Assembly (NCBI GenBank): GCA_964619065.1
Contig: CAZUCC010000002.1
Span: 62,001-126,000 of the forward strand
DNA from: JANXUC01 sp964619065
GTDB taxonomy: Bacteria > Acidobacteriota > Terriglobia > Terriglobales > Acidobacteriaceae
Direction: 5' to 3'
DNA: 64,000 nucleotides
Part shown: one piece after another, positions 27,956 to 37,120 of the stretch
Position numbering within the stretch: the stretch's first letter is position 1
How the letters are laid out: each line of letters begins with the position of its first letter
Notes under the pieces: model-generated
What the model saw: the letters and a program-made list of their open reading frames with translations, nothing else
What the model was told of the DNA's origin: nothing
The model's database searches: none
Program-made: the position numbers and the translations under genes

Positions 27956-28132
27956 GGTATATCGTGTTATGGCGTTTTGTTTCAGATACGGAAGTACTCG
28001 CGAAAGTGTACCCGCCGAGACTACCCAGGAGTGGGGGTATTGTCCCCCATCTGGGCAGGGTTGGGAGCATGAAGCCGTCGATAACCCTTCCTAAGCCCGC
28101 TTTTTCCGCCCTTCCGGTATACTGGTAGGGTC

Positions 28133-28651
28133 ATGTCCGTGATCAAAGACATCAGCGAAGTTGCTAAGGGAATGGGCATTACCTTTAAGGAGATGCTCTC
28201 GCCCACAGTGGTCGAGAACTATCCCGATGGCCCAGGCGTGTTCAAGGGCGCCAAATTTCAGGAGCGTTTCCGTGGCATGCACGTTTTGCAGCGCGATGAA
28301 AACGGCCTGGAAAAGTGCGTAGCTTGCTTCCTCTGCGCCGCTGCCTGCCCCTCAAACTGCATCTACATTGAGGCCGCCGAAAACACCGCCGAAAAGCGTG
28401 TAAGCGGCGCCGAACGCTACGCCGCCGTCTACAACATCGATTACAACCGGTGCATTTTTTGTGGGTATTGTGTGGAGGCCTGCCCGACCGACGCAATTAC
28501 GCACGGACATGGTTTCGAGTTGGCAACGTTCAACGCTGGGACACTTGTGTACCGCAAAGAGCAGTTGCTGGCCATTCAACCGGCACAGTTAGCCGAGAAC
28601 GCCGTCTTCAACAAAGCTGAGATGGAAACGCAACGCGGCACGTCTGGCTAA
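28133..28651 (+). CDS. nuoI: NADH-quinone oxidoreductase subunit I (ferredoxin-like)
   Basis: Complex I subunit carrying the N6a and N6b 4Fe-4S clusters, which relay electrons towards quinone at the membrane arm; 172 residues. The two cluster motifs are CVACFLCAAACPSNC and CIFCGYCVEACP, each complete. Spacing and the N-terminal GMGITFKEMLSPTVVENYPD match NuoI rather than a free ferredoxin. No other nuo gene is present; it is followed by a strong terminator and is therefore a single-gene unit. It may serve a complex encoded elsewhere or be a second copy. Confidence 0.9.
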   Translation: MSVIKDISEVAKGMGITFKEMLSPTVVENYPDGPGVFKGAKFQERFRGMHVLQRDENGLEKCVACFLCAAACPSNCIYIEAAENTAEKRVSGAERYAAVYNIDYNRCIFCGYCVEACPTDAITHGHGFELATFNAGTLVYRKEQLLAIQPAQLAENAVFNKAEMETQRGTSG

Positions 28652-28675
28652 GGGACCGGAATTCGTTGTTTCGCG

Positions 28676-28706
28676 AGCCGGTCCTGTATCTGGACCGGCT
28701 TTGTTG
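28676..28706 (+). terminator. Intrinsic terminator of nuoI
   Basis: AGCCGGTCC (28676-28684) pairs perfectly with GGACCGGCT (28692-28700) across a 7-base loop, followed by TTGTTGT. It lies 24 bases after the stop and ends the single-gene transcript before metH. Confidence 0.85.
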
Positions 28707-28746
28707 TATCTGGTGATTTCTAGTTGCATCGTATTGCTCAAGATTC

Positions 28747-31700
28747 ATGTCTGACTTTCTAAAACTTTTGCGGGAACGCGTCATCGTCTACGACGGCGCT
28801 ATGGGGACGAGTGTGCAGGTACGCCAGCCCTCAGTGGACGATTTCTGGGGGAATGAAGGCTGTAACGAAATTCTTGTGCTGAGCCGGCCGGACATGATCC
28901 GGGATATTCACTCGTCGTTTCTAAATGTCGGGTGCGACGTTCTGGAAACGGATACGTTTGGGGCAACGCGTACCGTGCTAGCGGAGTACAACCTGCAAGC
29001 GCGAACGGCGGAGATTAACCGCGAGGCGGCCCGGCTGGCGGTGGAGGTGGCCCGGGAGTTTTCGACTTCCGAGAAGCCGAGATTTGTGGCGGGGTCGATG
29101 GGTCCGACGACCAAGCTGCCCTCGCTGGGACACATTGGGTTCGATGAGATGGCAGCGGCTTTTGAAGAGCAGGCGTTGGCGTTGATGGAAGGCGGTGTTC
29201 ACATCCTGCTAATCGAAACATGCCAGGATTTGCTGCAAGCTAAGGCAGCTTTGGCGGGTGTTTTCGACGCCATGAAGAAGGCCGGAAAGCAGCTTCCGGT
29301 GCAGATGCAGATTACTCTGGAAGCCACAGGAACTATGTTGCTGGGCACGGAGATTGGAGCGGCGCACGCTGCGCTCGAGCCGTATGACATCGACATTCTC
29401 GGACTGAACTGCGCGACCGGTCCGGTGGAGATGAACGATGCAGTCCGCTATTTAGGTCTGAATTCGACGAAGCAGGTTTCCGTTTTGCCGAATGCAGGTT
29501 TGCCGCAAAACGAAGGTGGACGGGCAGTCTACAAGCTTACGCCGAAAGAATTGGCGGACTACCACCGGCATTTCGTGGCGGACTATGGCGTACGCATTGT
29601 GGGCGGATGTTGTGGCACTACTCCGCAACATTTGAAGGCGGTGGTGGAAGCCGTTTCCGGTCTCGAACCAGCGAAACGGGATGTGAAGGCTGCGGGCGCG
29701 GCCTCGAGCGCGTACACGTCCGTACCGCTCGATCTCGAACCTAAGCCGCTGATCGTGGCGGAAGAGTTGAACACGACCACCCGGGTGGAGCATTTCCGCA
29801 ATCTAGTCCGGGCGAAGAAATATGACGACATTCTCACGCTGGCGAAAAAGCTGGCGAACGATGGTTCGCACATGCTCGATTTGTGCTGCGCCATCGTCGG
29901 CGAAGACGAGAAGGGCTATATCTGCTCGATTTTGGAAAAGATCGCCACGCGCGTGCCGGCGCCGATCCTGGTGGATAGCACGGAGTCCGACGTCATTGAA
30001 GAAGCGCTGAAGCGTATTCCTGGCAAGGCCATTATCAACTCGATTAATCTCGAGGACGGCGAAAAGCGCACTTCCAAAGTGCTGCCCATGGCCAAACGCT
30101 ATGGCGCAGCTGTGATTGCTCTCACCATCGACGAAGAGGGCATGGCATTGACGGCGGACCGGAAGGTTGCGATCGCCAAACGGATTTTCGAGTTGGCTAC
30201 GAAGAAATACGGTATTCGGCCGGTGGATTTGATTTTTGATGCGTTGACGCTCCCCATTTCCACGGGTCAGGAAGACTACCGCACCGCTGGAATGGAAACA
30301 CTGGCAGCCGTGAAGCGGATCAAGCAGGAGATTCCCGACGTTCGTACGATTCTAGGCGTAAGCAATATTTCATTTGGCCTGGATGCGTATCCGCGGCGTG
30401 TGCTGAACAGTGTGTTCATGCATGAGGCAACCGACAACGGCCTCGACCTGGCGATTGTCAATTACAGCAAAATCTATCCGCTGTACAAGATTCCACGGGA
30501 AGAAGTTGAGCTGGCGCAGAAATTGATTCACCAGGATCGGTCGGCGGGGGATCCGCTGCAGGTCTACATGCAGCACTTTGCCGGTACCAAGGGCAGGAAG
30601 GAGTCCACCAGCCGGGCTCACGTGGAAACGCTGGCTGTTGAAGACAAGCTGAAGTACGCCATTATCAACGGTGAGAAGAGCGTGGGCGAAGGTGCACATA
30701 AGCAAAGCCTGGAGGACTTGCTGGAAGAGGGACTCAAGGGCTACACGCCGCTCGACATCATCAATAACGTGCTGCTCGATGGCATGCGCACAGTGGGTGA
30801 ACTATTCGGAGCGCGCAAGATGCAGCTGCCGTCGGTGCTGGATTCTGCGGGAGTGATGAAGCATGCCGTTGCGTATCTGGAACCGAAGATGGAGAAGAAA
30901 GCCGGATCGCAGAAGGGCACGCTGGTGCTGGCGACGGTGAAGGGCGATGTTCACGATATCGGCAAAAACCTGGTGGATATTATCCTGAGCAATAATGGTT
31001 TTAAGGTTATCAACTTAGGAATTAAGCAGCCAGCCGAAACGATTCTCCACGCGGCGATGGAACACAATGCCGATGCCATCGGCTTGAGCGGGCTGCTTGT
31101 GAAGTCCACGCTGGAAATGAAGTACGTGATCCAAGATTTGCAATTGCGCAAGCTGAATATCCCGGTGATTTGTGGAGGGGCGGCGCTGACACGCAAATAT
31201 GTGGAAGACGATCTGCGCCGGGAGTATTCTTCCGCCGTGTTCTACGCCAACGACGCGTTCGATGGGCTGCATATCATGGAGGACTTGATTTCTCCGAACG
31301 GTGCGAAGGAGAAGCGTCTCCTGGAAGGCCGCACTCCCAAGGCCTTTGCCAAAGCAGCGGTACTGGAGGCGGAAGACGGGCCTGCGTTTTCGCAGCGGAG
31401 CGCAGTGGTGCAGGATGCTCCGAGCGTGCCCGTCGCCCCGTTTTTTGGAGTCCGGGTAAAGAAAGACTGGGACCTGCGGGAAGTATTCCCTTATATCAAT
31501 GAGACGGCATTGTTCAAAAATCAGTGGCAGCTGAAGACAGCGTCGCAGGAAGACTACGTCCGGATCGTTAAGGACAAGTATCGTCCGATTCTGGGAAAAA
31601 TGCAGGAAGAAGCGTTAGCTAGCGGAGTGCTTGAACCGAAGGCAGTGTGGGGATATTTCCCTTGTCAGGCGGATGGCAATGACGTGATTGTGTATGAGCC

Positions 31701-32229
31701 TGCTGGATTTGATCCCGGCTCGCCTCGTGAGGTTTTGCGCTTTACCTTTCCGCGGCAGCGTGAAGGGCGGCGGCTTTGCATTTCCGATTTCTTCATGAGG
31801 AAGGATTCGGGCAAGATGGATGTGATTGGCATGTCGCTGGTAACGATGGGCGAAAAAGTTTCGCTCGCCGCACAACAGCTGTTCGAAGAAGGCGAGTACA
31901 CAAAGTACTTGTATCTGCACGGATTGGGCGTGGAAACGGCTGAAGCACTAGCCGAGCTCCTGCATAAGAAGATGCGGGAAGAACTAGGGATTGCGGGCGA
32001 GGACGCGGAACGAATTTCGGATTTATTTCACCAGAAGTACCACGGATCGCGGTATTCGTTTGGATATCCGGCGTGTCCGAATCTGGAGGATCAGACGAAG
32101 TTATTTCAGCTGCTGAAGCCAGAGGAAAATGTAGGCGTGCGGCTGACCTCGGGGTTCTTGCTCGATCCAGAACAGTCGACCTCAGCCATTGTGGTGCATC
32201 ATCCCGCGGCAAAGTATTTTGTGGTGTAG
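28747..32229 (+). CDS. metH: Cobalamin-dependent methionine synthase
   Basis: Transfers a methyl group from 5-methyltetrahydrofolate to homocysteine through methylcobalamin; 1160 residues, all four modules present. The homocysteine-binding barrel has the zinc cysteines C222 (LGLNCATGP) and C288/C289 (GGCCGTTP). The pterin barrel spans about 330-620 (SVLPM... TSKVLPMAKRYG region). The cap and B12 domain carry DVHDIG with the cobalt-ligand H736, and the C-terminal activation domain ends with RYSFGYPACPNLEDQ, the SAM-binding signature. No cobalamin or SAM riboswitch is visible in the 40 bases between the nuoI terminator and the ATG. Confidence 0.97.
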   Translation: MSDFLKLLRERVIVYDGAMGTSVQVRQPSVDDFWGNEGCNEILVLSRPDMIRDIHSSFLNVGCDVLETDTFGATRTVLAEYNLQARTAEINREAARLAVEVAREFSTSEKPRFVAGSMGPTTKLPSLGHIGFDEMAAAFEEQALALMEGGVHILLIETCQDLLQAKAALAGVFDAMKKAGKQLPVQMQITLEATGTMLLGTEIGAAHAALEPYDIDILGLNCATGPVEMNDAVRYLGLNSTKQVSVLPNAGLPQNEGGRAVYKLTPKELADYHRHFVADYGVRIVGGCCGTTPQHLKAVVEAVSGLEPAKRDVKAAGAASSAYTSVPLDLEPKPLIVAEELNTTTRVEHFRNLVRAKKYDDILTLAKKLANDGSHMLDLCCAIVGEDEKGYICSILEKIATRVPAPILVDSTESDVIEEALKRIPGKAIINSINLEDGEKRTSKVLPMAKRYGAAVIALTIDEEGMALTADRKVAIAKRIFELATKKYGIRPVDLIFDALTLPISTGQEDYRTAGMETLAAVKRIKQEIPDVRTILGVSNISFGLDAYPRRVLNSVFMHEATDNGLDLAIVNYSKIYPLYKIPREEVELAQKLIHQDRSAGDPLQVYMQHFAGTKGRKESTSRAHVETLAVEDKLKYAIINGEKSVGEGAHKQSLEDLLEEGLKGYTPLDIINNVLLDGMRTVGELFGARKMQLPSVLDSAGVMKHAVAYLEPKMEKKAGSQKGTLVLATVKGDVHDIGKNLVDIILSNNGFKVINLGIKQPAETILHAAMEHNADAIGLSGLLVKSTLEMKYVIQDLQLRKLNIPVICGGAALTRKYVEDDLRREYSSAVFYANDAFDGLHIMEDLISPNGAKEKRLLEGRTPKAFAKAAVLEAEDGPAFSQRSAVVQDAPSVPVAPFFGVRVKKDWDLREVFPYINETALFKNQWQLKTASQEDYVRIVKDKYRPILGKMQEEALASGVLEPKAVWGYFPCQADGNDVIVYEPAGFDPGSPREVLRFTFPRQREGRRLCISDFFMRKDSGKMDVIGMSLVTMGEKVSLAAQQLFEEGEYTKYLYLHGLGVETAEALAELLHKKMREELGIAGEDAERISDLFHQKYHGSRYSFGYPACPNLEDQTKLFQLLKPEENVGVRLTSGFLLDPEQSTSAIVVHHPAAKYFVV

Positions 32230-32343
32230 TCCTGTAACCTTTGGCTCGGAACAGAGTCATACTTTGGAGGGTCTCCCACCCCATTTGACGGTCTGATGGC
32301 TGCTGGAGGATTATTTAACGAACCCCAAGGTCAAGGGCATACG

Positions 32344-32874
32344 ATGACGACACCAAGTTTGCTTCGCGCCGTGGAAGATGTACTACTGCAGGGCTGTATC
32401 TTGCTGGATGCTCTGGACGATGTAGGTTACAAGCGGCCTCTTGATGAGCGCTCAGGGGCTTCCGTGGGAGCGCATTACCGCCATGTACTGGACCATTTTC
32501 TGTGTCTGCGCGACGGGATGCGCCGGGGAGCGATTCGCTACGACGAGCGGCAGCGCGATTCCGAGCTGGAAAACTCCCGGACTGCGGCGCGCCGCTCTAC
32601 GGAGAAATTGCTGGGCGAATTTCGCTCCCTGCCTTCCGATGCGCTCGACAACTACTGCACTGTGACTTATACGGTGGGCTACGGTGAAGATGGACCCGAA
32701 AGTGCGGACTCGAACTTGGCGCGCGAGATCATGTTTTGTGTGGGCCATGCGGTTCATCATTACGCCATTGTGAAGTTGTTGTGCGCTGCTTCGGCGATTC
32801 ACCTGCCGTATGAATTTGGTATTGCGCCCTCGACGTTAAAGCACTTGGCGGCGCCCGCCGCCCCTGGAGACTAG
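32344..32874 (+). CDS. DinB-like four-helix protein
   Basis: Resembles the DinB/YfiT-type helical bundle, a divalent-metal-binding fold of largely unknown biochemistry. 176 residues from the ATG at 32344; an ATG at 32296 would add 16 residues but has a poor context. The expected metal-binding histidines are seen as HYRHVLDH near residue 43 and HAVHHYAIV near residue 137. It is the first gene of a close-packed plus-strand set that runs to the probable selenoprotein at 37.7 kb. Specific function unknown. Confidence 0.7.
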   Translation: MTTPSLLRAVEDVLLQGCILLDALDDVGYKRPLDERSGASVGAHYRHVLDHFLCLRDGMRRGAIRYDERQRDSELENSRTAARRSTEKLLGEFRSLPSDALDNYCTVTYTVGYGEDGPESADSNLAREIMFCVGHAVHHYAIVKLLCAASAIHLPYEFGIAPSTLKHLAAPAAPGD

Positions 32875-32968
32875 TGCGCCAGCGCTGGCGATGTTCCGGT
32901 TCGTTCTTGTGGCGTATGACATTTTTTTCAACGCAGTTCTTCCCGCCGCAAGGCCCAGAGGCATGGTT

Positions 32969-33718
32969 ATGTGCACGCTGAGCGTTATCACGCGCGCGGA
33001 TGGGTACAATCTGGCGATGAATCGCGATGAACGAGTCACGCGCCCTGCAGCACAGCCTCCACAGAGCATTCAGATTGGGAATATGCGTGCCCTGTATCCT
33101 CGCGAGCATGCGGGCGGAACATGGATTGGTGCGAACGAAACTGGCACAACGCTGGCGTTACTAAATTGGAATGACATTCTGTTGCCCGAACCGCTCCCGG
33201 AGCCAGTACGAAGCCGGGGCGTGGTGATTCCGGCGTTGCTCGGAAGCCGCTCCGTCGAGCAGTTACGTAAGTCCGTTCGCGGTCTCAATGTGCAGGGCCT
33301 GTTGCCATTTCGGCTCGTGAGCGTGTTTCCAGAAGAACACTCGATCCTGGAGTGGCGCTGGAACTTGCAGAACGTGGAAGAGAAGGCTTGGCCGTGGGAG
33401 TCACGTCATTGGTATTCTTCAAGCGCCTCGGATGCAGAGGCGCAGAAGCTCAGGGGAGAGACCTGCTGCAAAGCCTGGGCCGAGGCAGACGCCGGGACAG
33501 TTCCATGGCTGCGGCGCCTGCATGCGTCGCATGCCCGTGACGCAGCCGCATTTTGTATTTGCGTGCACCGGTCCGAGGCCAAGACTGTCAGCTATGTGGA
33601 ACTCAACTGCACACCATCGGTGGTTACGTGCCGGTATTTTGCAAGCAGCCCTTGTGAAATGACGGAGCCTGCGATGGCTGCCGAAGTCCAACGTGCAGCG
33701 CTGCCGGGAAATTTCTAG
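32969..33718 (+). CDS. NRDE/TANGO2-family protein
   Basis: Member of the NRDE (TANGO2-like) family, a probable Ntn-hydrolase fold; 249 residues. The name motif is seen as AMNRDERVTRPA, and the protein begins MCTLSVI with Cys2 in the position expected for an N-terminal nucleophile once Met is removed. The start is therefore set at the ATG at 32969, with AGAGG seven bases upstream, although the frame is open from 32891. GGTWIGANETGTTLALLNW is also family-typical. It ends 17 bases before the fusion gene. The biochemical role in bacteria is unsettled; TANGO2 has been linked to lipid and heme handling in eukaryotes. Confidence 0.82.
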   Translation: MCTLSVITRADGYNLAMNRDERVTRPAAQPPQSIQIGNMRALYPREHAGGTWIGANETGTTLALLNWNDILLPEPLPEPVRSRGVVIPALLGSRSVEQLRKSVRGLNVQGLLPFRLVSVFPEEHSILEWRWNLQNVEEKAWPWESRHWYSSSASDAEAQKLRGETCCKAWAEADAGTVPWLRRLHASHARDAAAFCICVHRSEAKTVSYVELNCTPSVVTCRYFASSPCEMTEPAMAAEVQRAALPGNF

Positions 33719-33735
33719 CTCAGGAAGGCCGGTTC

Positions 33736-36348
33736 GTGGGGAAGAAAAGAGTTTGGCGCTCGCTTGGATGGGGACTCCTCGGTGCGTACTTGCTGGCGCT
33801 CGGCGCTTCCTATTATCAGCGCTGGCAATTCGCCAAGACACCCGAGCCGGTGACGGATGGGAAACAAGCCGTGACAGTACGAGCGGTCACAGGCAGCCAA
33901 GTAACATCCGGAGAAGTGCAAATCACTTTTCGTGATGTTCCCGCGAAAGAATCCACATCGCAGGTTCCGGTCGTGCTGATTCACGGCAGCCCAGGAGACA
34001 GCGAGGTTTTCGATCTTTTTGTCGAAAAGGCGCAAGGTCCGCGACGATTGATTGTGCCGGATCTTCCGGGGTTCGGGCAATCTACGCACGATCTTCCGGA
34101 CTATTCTTTCCGCGCTCATGCGGTCTACGTGTGGCAACTGCTGGACCGGCTCGGCGTGCAGCGCGCGCACCTGGTGGGCTTCAGCATGGGTGGCGGGGTC
34201 GTGTTAAATATGGCGCAGTTGGCGCCAGAGCGCGTTGCTTCCATCACGATGCTTTCCGCGCTCGGCGTGCAAGAAATGGAGTTGCTGGGCGACTATCACC
34301 TGAATCATGCCATCCACGGTGTGCAGTTGGCGGGACTGTGGTTGTTGCGAACCGGGTTGCCGCGGTTCGGCGAGACGAATCGGTCGGATATGGGTGTGGC
34401 GTACGCGCGCAATTTCTACGATTCTGATCAGCGTCCGTTGCGTGGAATCTTGCAGTCTTATTCGGGCCCGATGCTGATTCTACACGGGCGCAAAGATCCG
34501 CTGGTACCGATTGAATCCGCATATGAGGGCCACCGCCTTGTCCCGCAGAGCGAGATGCACGTTTTGGAATCCAATCACTTCATGGTATTTCAGAACCCCG
34601 AACCACTCATTATTCCCTTGAACGATTTCTTGAGTCGAGTGGAAGTTGGGCAGGCGGTTACGCGTGCCACAGCGCAGCCAGAACGCGCAACCCGCGCCAA
34701 CTTGCCAATGGATACCACCAACTGGCCGAAGCCTGGGTTCATCACGGCGTTTGTGCTCTTGATCTCTCTGGCAGCGGCGACCTTTGTGAGCGAGGATCTC
34801 GCGTGCATCAGCGCGGGTGTTCTCGTTGCAGAGGGACGAGTGAGCTTTCTGTTTGCCGTGTGCGCCTGCTTTCTGGGGATCGTGGTGGGCGATGTTCTGC
34901 TGTTTCTGGCAGGCCGGTGGCCGGGGCGGCGTGCGGTGCAACGTGCTCCGTTGCGCTGGTTTATTTCGAGGGAGTCTTTGCAGCGGGCATCGGACTGGCT
35001 CGGTCGCAATGGGGCTGCGGTCATTGCTGCATCACGATTTACTCCAGGGACAAGGTTGCCAACGTATTTTGCAGCAGGCGTACTGCACACACCATTTCGC
35101 AAGTTCCTGGGATATTTTTTGTTGGCTGCGTCGTTGTGGACGCCTCTGATAGTGGGATTGTCGGCGGGGCTCGGGTTGCCATTCATGCATAGCACATGGT
35201 TCGGGCAACAACCGCTGTCAATCAAATTGCTGCTGGGCGGCGTCATCATCTTTGTGATTGCGAGGCTGGCGTCGTCGCTGGTGACGTATCGTGGGAGGCG
35301 TGGCCTGGCACGGCGCTGGAAACGGATGACGCGCTGGGAATTCTGGCCGCCGTATATTTTTTATCCGCCGGTCGTGGCATACATCCTTTATTTGGGAGTG
35401 AAGTTCCGCAGCCCTGCGCTCTTCACGGCGGCAAATCCTGCGATCCCCGCGAGCGGGTTCATCGGAGAATCGAAGAACGATATTCTCGGGCACATGAGTG
35501 GGGCTCGGGAGTGGCTGCCTGAGTTTGCGTTGATCCGGGAAGGGGAAGCCATGGGCCGGGTCGCACGGGCGGAAGAAGTGATGCGAACTCTACACCTGAG
35601 CTTTCCCATTGTTCTGAAACCGGATGCAGGGCAGCGTGGATCGGGAGTAGCAGTAGTCCAGTCGTCGGACGAGATGGCGCATTACTTACTAAGCGCGCGG
35701 TATCCCGTGATCCTGCAAGAATATATTCCGGGCAAAGAGTTTGGGGTCTTCTACTATCGCTTTCCGAACGAGCCGTTGGGACGGATTTTTTCGATCACGG
35801 AGAAGCGAATGCCGGTGCTGGTGGGAGACGGCAAGCGTACGCTGGAAGAGCTAATTCTGGCGGATGACCGTGCTGTGTGCATGTCGAACTTCTACTTGCA
35901 TAAAAATGTGGAACGCGCCGGTCAGGTACCCGAGATGGGCGAGAACGTGCAACTGGTGGAGCTCGGCACACACTGCCGGGGAGCGATTTTCCAGGACGGA
36001 AGCTATGCGATTACTCCAGCGTTGGAGGAAGTGATTGATCACATCGCGCGGACGTTCGAGGGCTTCTATTTCGGACGCTTCGATGTGCGTGTGCCCTCCG
36101 TGGAAGATCTAATGGAAGGGCGCAATCTGAAGGTAATTGAGCTGAACGGCGTGACCTCCGAAGCAACCCATATTTACGACTCCAAGATCGGTATCTGGCA
36201 GGCATATCGCGTACTGTTTTCGCAGTGGCGTCTGGCTTTTGAGATTGGAGCACAGAATCGTGCGCGTGGCGCGAGTCCCACCTCACCGCTCGAACTGCTG
36301 CGGTTGTTGCGAGAATACCGACGACAGTCGCGAGAGCATCCAGAATGA
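33736..36348 (+). CDS. Alpha/beta hydrolase - DedA - ATP-grasp fusion protein
   Basis: Three unrelated modules in one 870-residue chain. After an N-terminal membrane anchor (about 10-30), residues 75-300 form an alpha/beta hydrolase with S150 in VGFSMGGG, D254 in GRKDPLVP and H281 in ESNHFMVF, so the triad looks intact. Residues 330-520 are a DedA/SNARE-associated membrane domain (AGVLVAEGRVSFLF, ASRFTPGTRLPTYFAAG). Residues 595-830 are an ATP-grasp domain (VLKPDAGQRGSGV with K628, QEYIPGKEFGVF, KVIELNGV with metal ligands near E802 and N804). It starts with GTG at 33736 and overlaps the next gene by ATGA. Probably an envelope lipid or polymer enzyme; substrate unknown. Confidence 0.85.
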   Translation: MGKKRVWRSLGWGLLGAYLLALGASYYQRWQFAKTPEPVTDGKQAVTVRAVTGSQVTSGEVQITFRDVPAKESTSQVPVVLIHGSPGDSEVFDLFVEKAQGPRRLIVPDLPGFGQSTHDLPDYSFRAHAVYVWQLLDRLGVQRAHLVGFSMGGGVVLNMAQLAPERVASITMLSALGVQEMELLGDYHLNHAIHGVQLAGLWLLRTGLPRFGETNRSDMGVAYARNFYDSDQRPLRGILQSYSGPMLILHGRKDPLVPIESAYEGHRLVPQSEMHVLESNHFMVFQNPEPLIIPLNDFLSRVEVGQAVTRATAQPERATRANLPMDTTNWPKPGFITAFVLLISLAAATFVSEDLACISAGVLVAEGRVSFLFAVCACFLGIVVGDVLLFLAGRWPGRRAVQRAPLRWFISRESLQRASDWLGRNGAAVIAASRFTPGTRLPTYFAAGVLHTPFRKFLGYFLLAASLWTPLIVGLSAGLGLPFMHSTWFGQQPLSIKLLLGGVIIFVIARLASSLVTYRGRRGLARRWKRMTRWEFWPPYIFYPPVVAYILYLGVKFRSPALFTAANPAIPASGFIGESKNDILGHMSGAREWLPEFALIREGEAMGRVARAEEVMRTLHLSFPIVLKPDAGQRGSGVAVVQSSDEMAHYLLSARYPVILQEYIPGKEFGVFYYRFPNEPLGRIFSITEKRMPVLVGDGKRTLEELILADDRAVCMSNFYLHKNVERAGQVPEMGENVQLVELGTHCRGAIFQDGSYAITPALEEVIDHIARTFEGFYFGRFDVRVPSVEDLMEGRNLKVIELNGVTSEATHIYDSKIGIWQAYRVLFSQWRLAFEIGAQNRARGASPTSPLELLRLLREYRRQSREHPE

Positions 36349-37091
36349 GGGCAACACGCAGGCTGTGGGTGCTCATTATTATCGCGATCGCCGCTATGTA
36401 TACGGGGTCCGTGTGCCTTGGCCAGACGACGAGACAGAGTTGTGATCCACCCAATGGATCGTCACAGGGAAATCTCCAAAGCGACACGGCCGCTTCCGAT
36501 CTTGCGCGACAGGTTCGAGAAGCGTCGTTTCCTGAGCTTGCGCGCGTCAAGTTTCAGATCCAAGACTTTCGCAGCGAGAATGATTATTTCCGTACGCGCT
36601 TCAGCGTGGCACGATTCTTTTTCCTGCTGCCGATGCGATATTCGGTGCAAGTGAATCCGCGTTTGTTCACGGAACAAGCCCCAGCACCGGGAGTTTGTGC
36701 GATTCTGGCGCATGAACTCTCACACCTTACGGTGTTGAGCCACGGAAATCGAATTCGCCGCTTTGGACTTGTGCGCCTTGTGTCGGGCGGCTATACGGCG
36801 AGGTTCGAGCGCAAAACCGACCTCGAAGCGATTCACCGCGGCTACGGGGAAGGGCTAAAGGTCTACCGGAATTGGGTGTACGGGCACATTGCTTCCGGCA
36901 AACTTGCGGAGAAGAGGCGGCGTTATTTTTCTCCTGAGGAGATTGACGCCATTGAACAGCGTTTACGTGAGCATCCGGACATCCTGACATACTGGCAGAA
37001 GCATGTTCCACTGAATCTGGCCGATGTCGAGAGGACTGATGTCGAGAAGAGGGATGTGCAGAAGAGTGACGTGCAGAAGAGTCCGCGATGA
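36345..37091 (+). CDS. Secreted zinc-metallopeptidase-like protein (HELSH motif)
   Basis: A 248-residue protein with a signal peptide ending near VCLGQ, so likely periplasmic. VCAILAHELSHLTVLS near residue 125 is a zincin HExxH helix, followed about 45 residues later by FERKTDLEAIHRGYG, where D/E residues could give the third ligand, as in M48-like enzymes. No other peptidase domain is evident. Its ATG overlaps the fusion gene's stop (ATGA), so the two are coupled. The C-terminus carries a short tandem repeat (see repeat at 37022-37081). Peptidase activity is inferred from the motif only. Confidence 0.72.
   Translation: MRATRRLWVLIIIAIAAMYTGSVCLGQTTRQSCDPPNGSSQGNLQSDTAASDLARQVREASFPELARVKFQIQDFRSENDYFRTRFSVARFFFLLPMRYSVQVNPRLFTEQAPAPGVCAILAHELSHLTVLSHGNRIRRFGLVRLVSGGYTARFERKTDLEAIHRGYGEGLKVYRNWVYGHIASGKLAEKRRRYFSPEEIDAIEQRLREHPDILTYWQKHVPLNLADVERTDVEKRDVQKSDVQKSPR
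37022..37081 (+). repeat. 15-bp tandem repeat, four copies, inside a coding region
   Basis: Four consecutive 15-base units of the type GATGTCGAGAAGAGG encode the variants DVERT, DVEKR, DVQKS and DVQKS at the very end of the HELSH protein. The charged five-residue units sit just before the stop codon. Confidence 0.8.
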
Positions 37092-37120
37092 ATTAGTGTG
37101 ACTGGAGTGGGAGAACCTGA

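Noticed and set aside
28707..28746. Cobalamin or SAM riboswitch before metH
   Set aside because: Only 40 bases remain between the nuoI terminator and the start codon, too short for either class.
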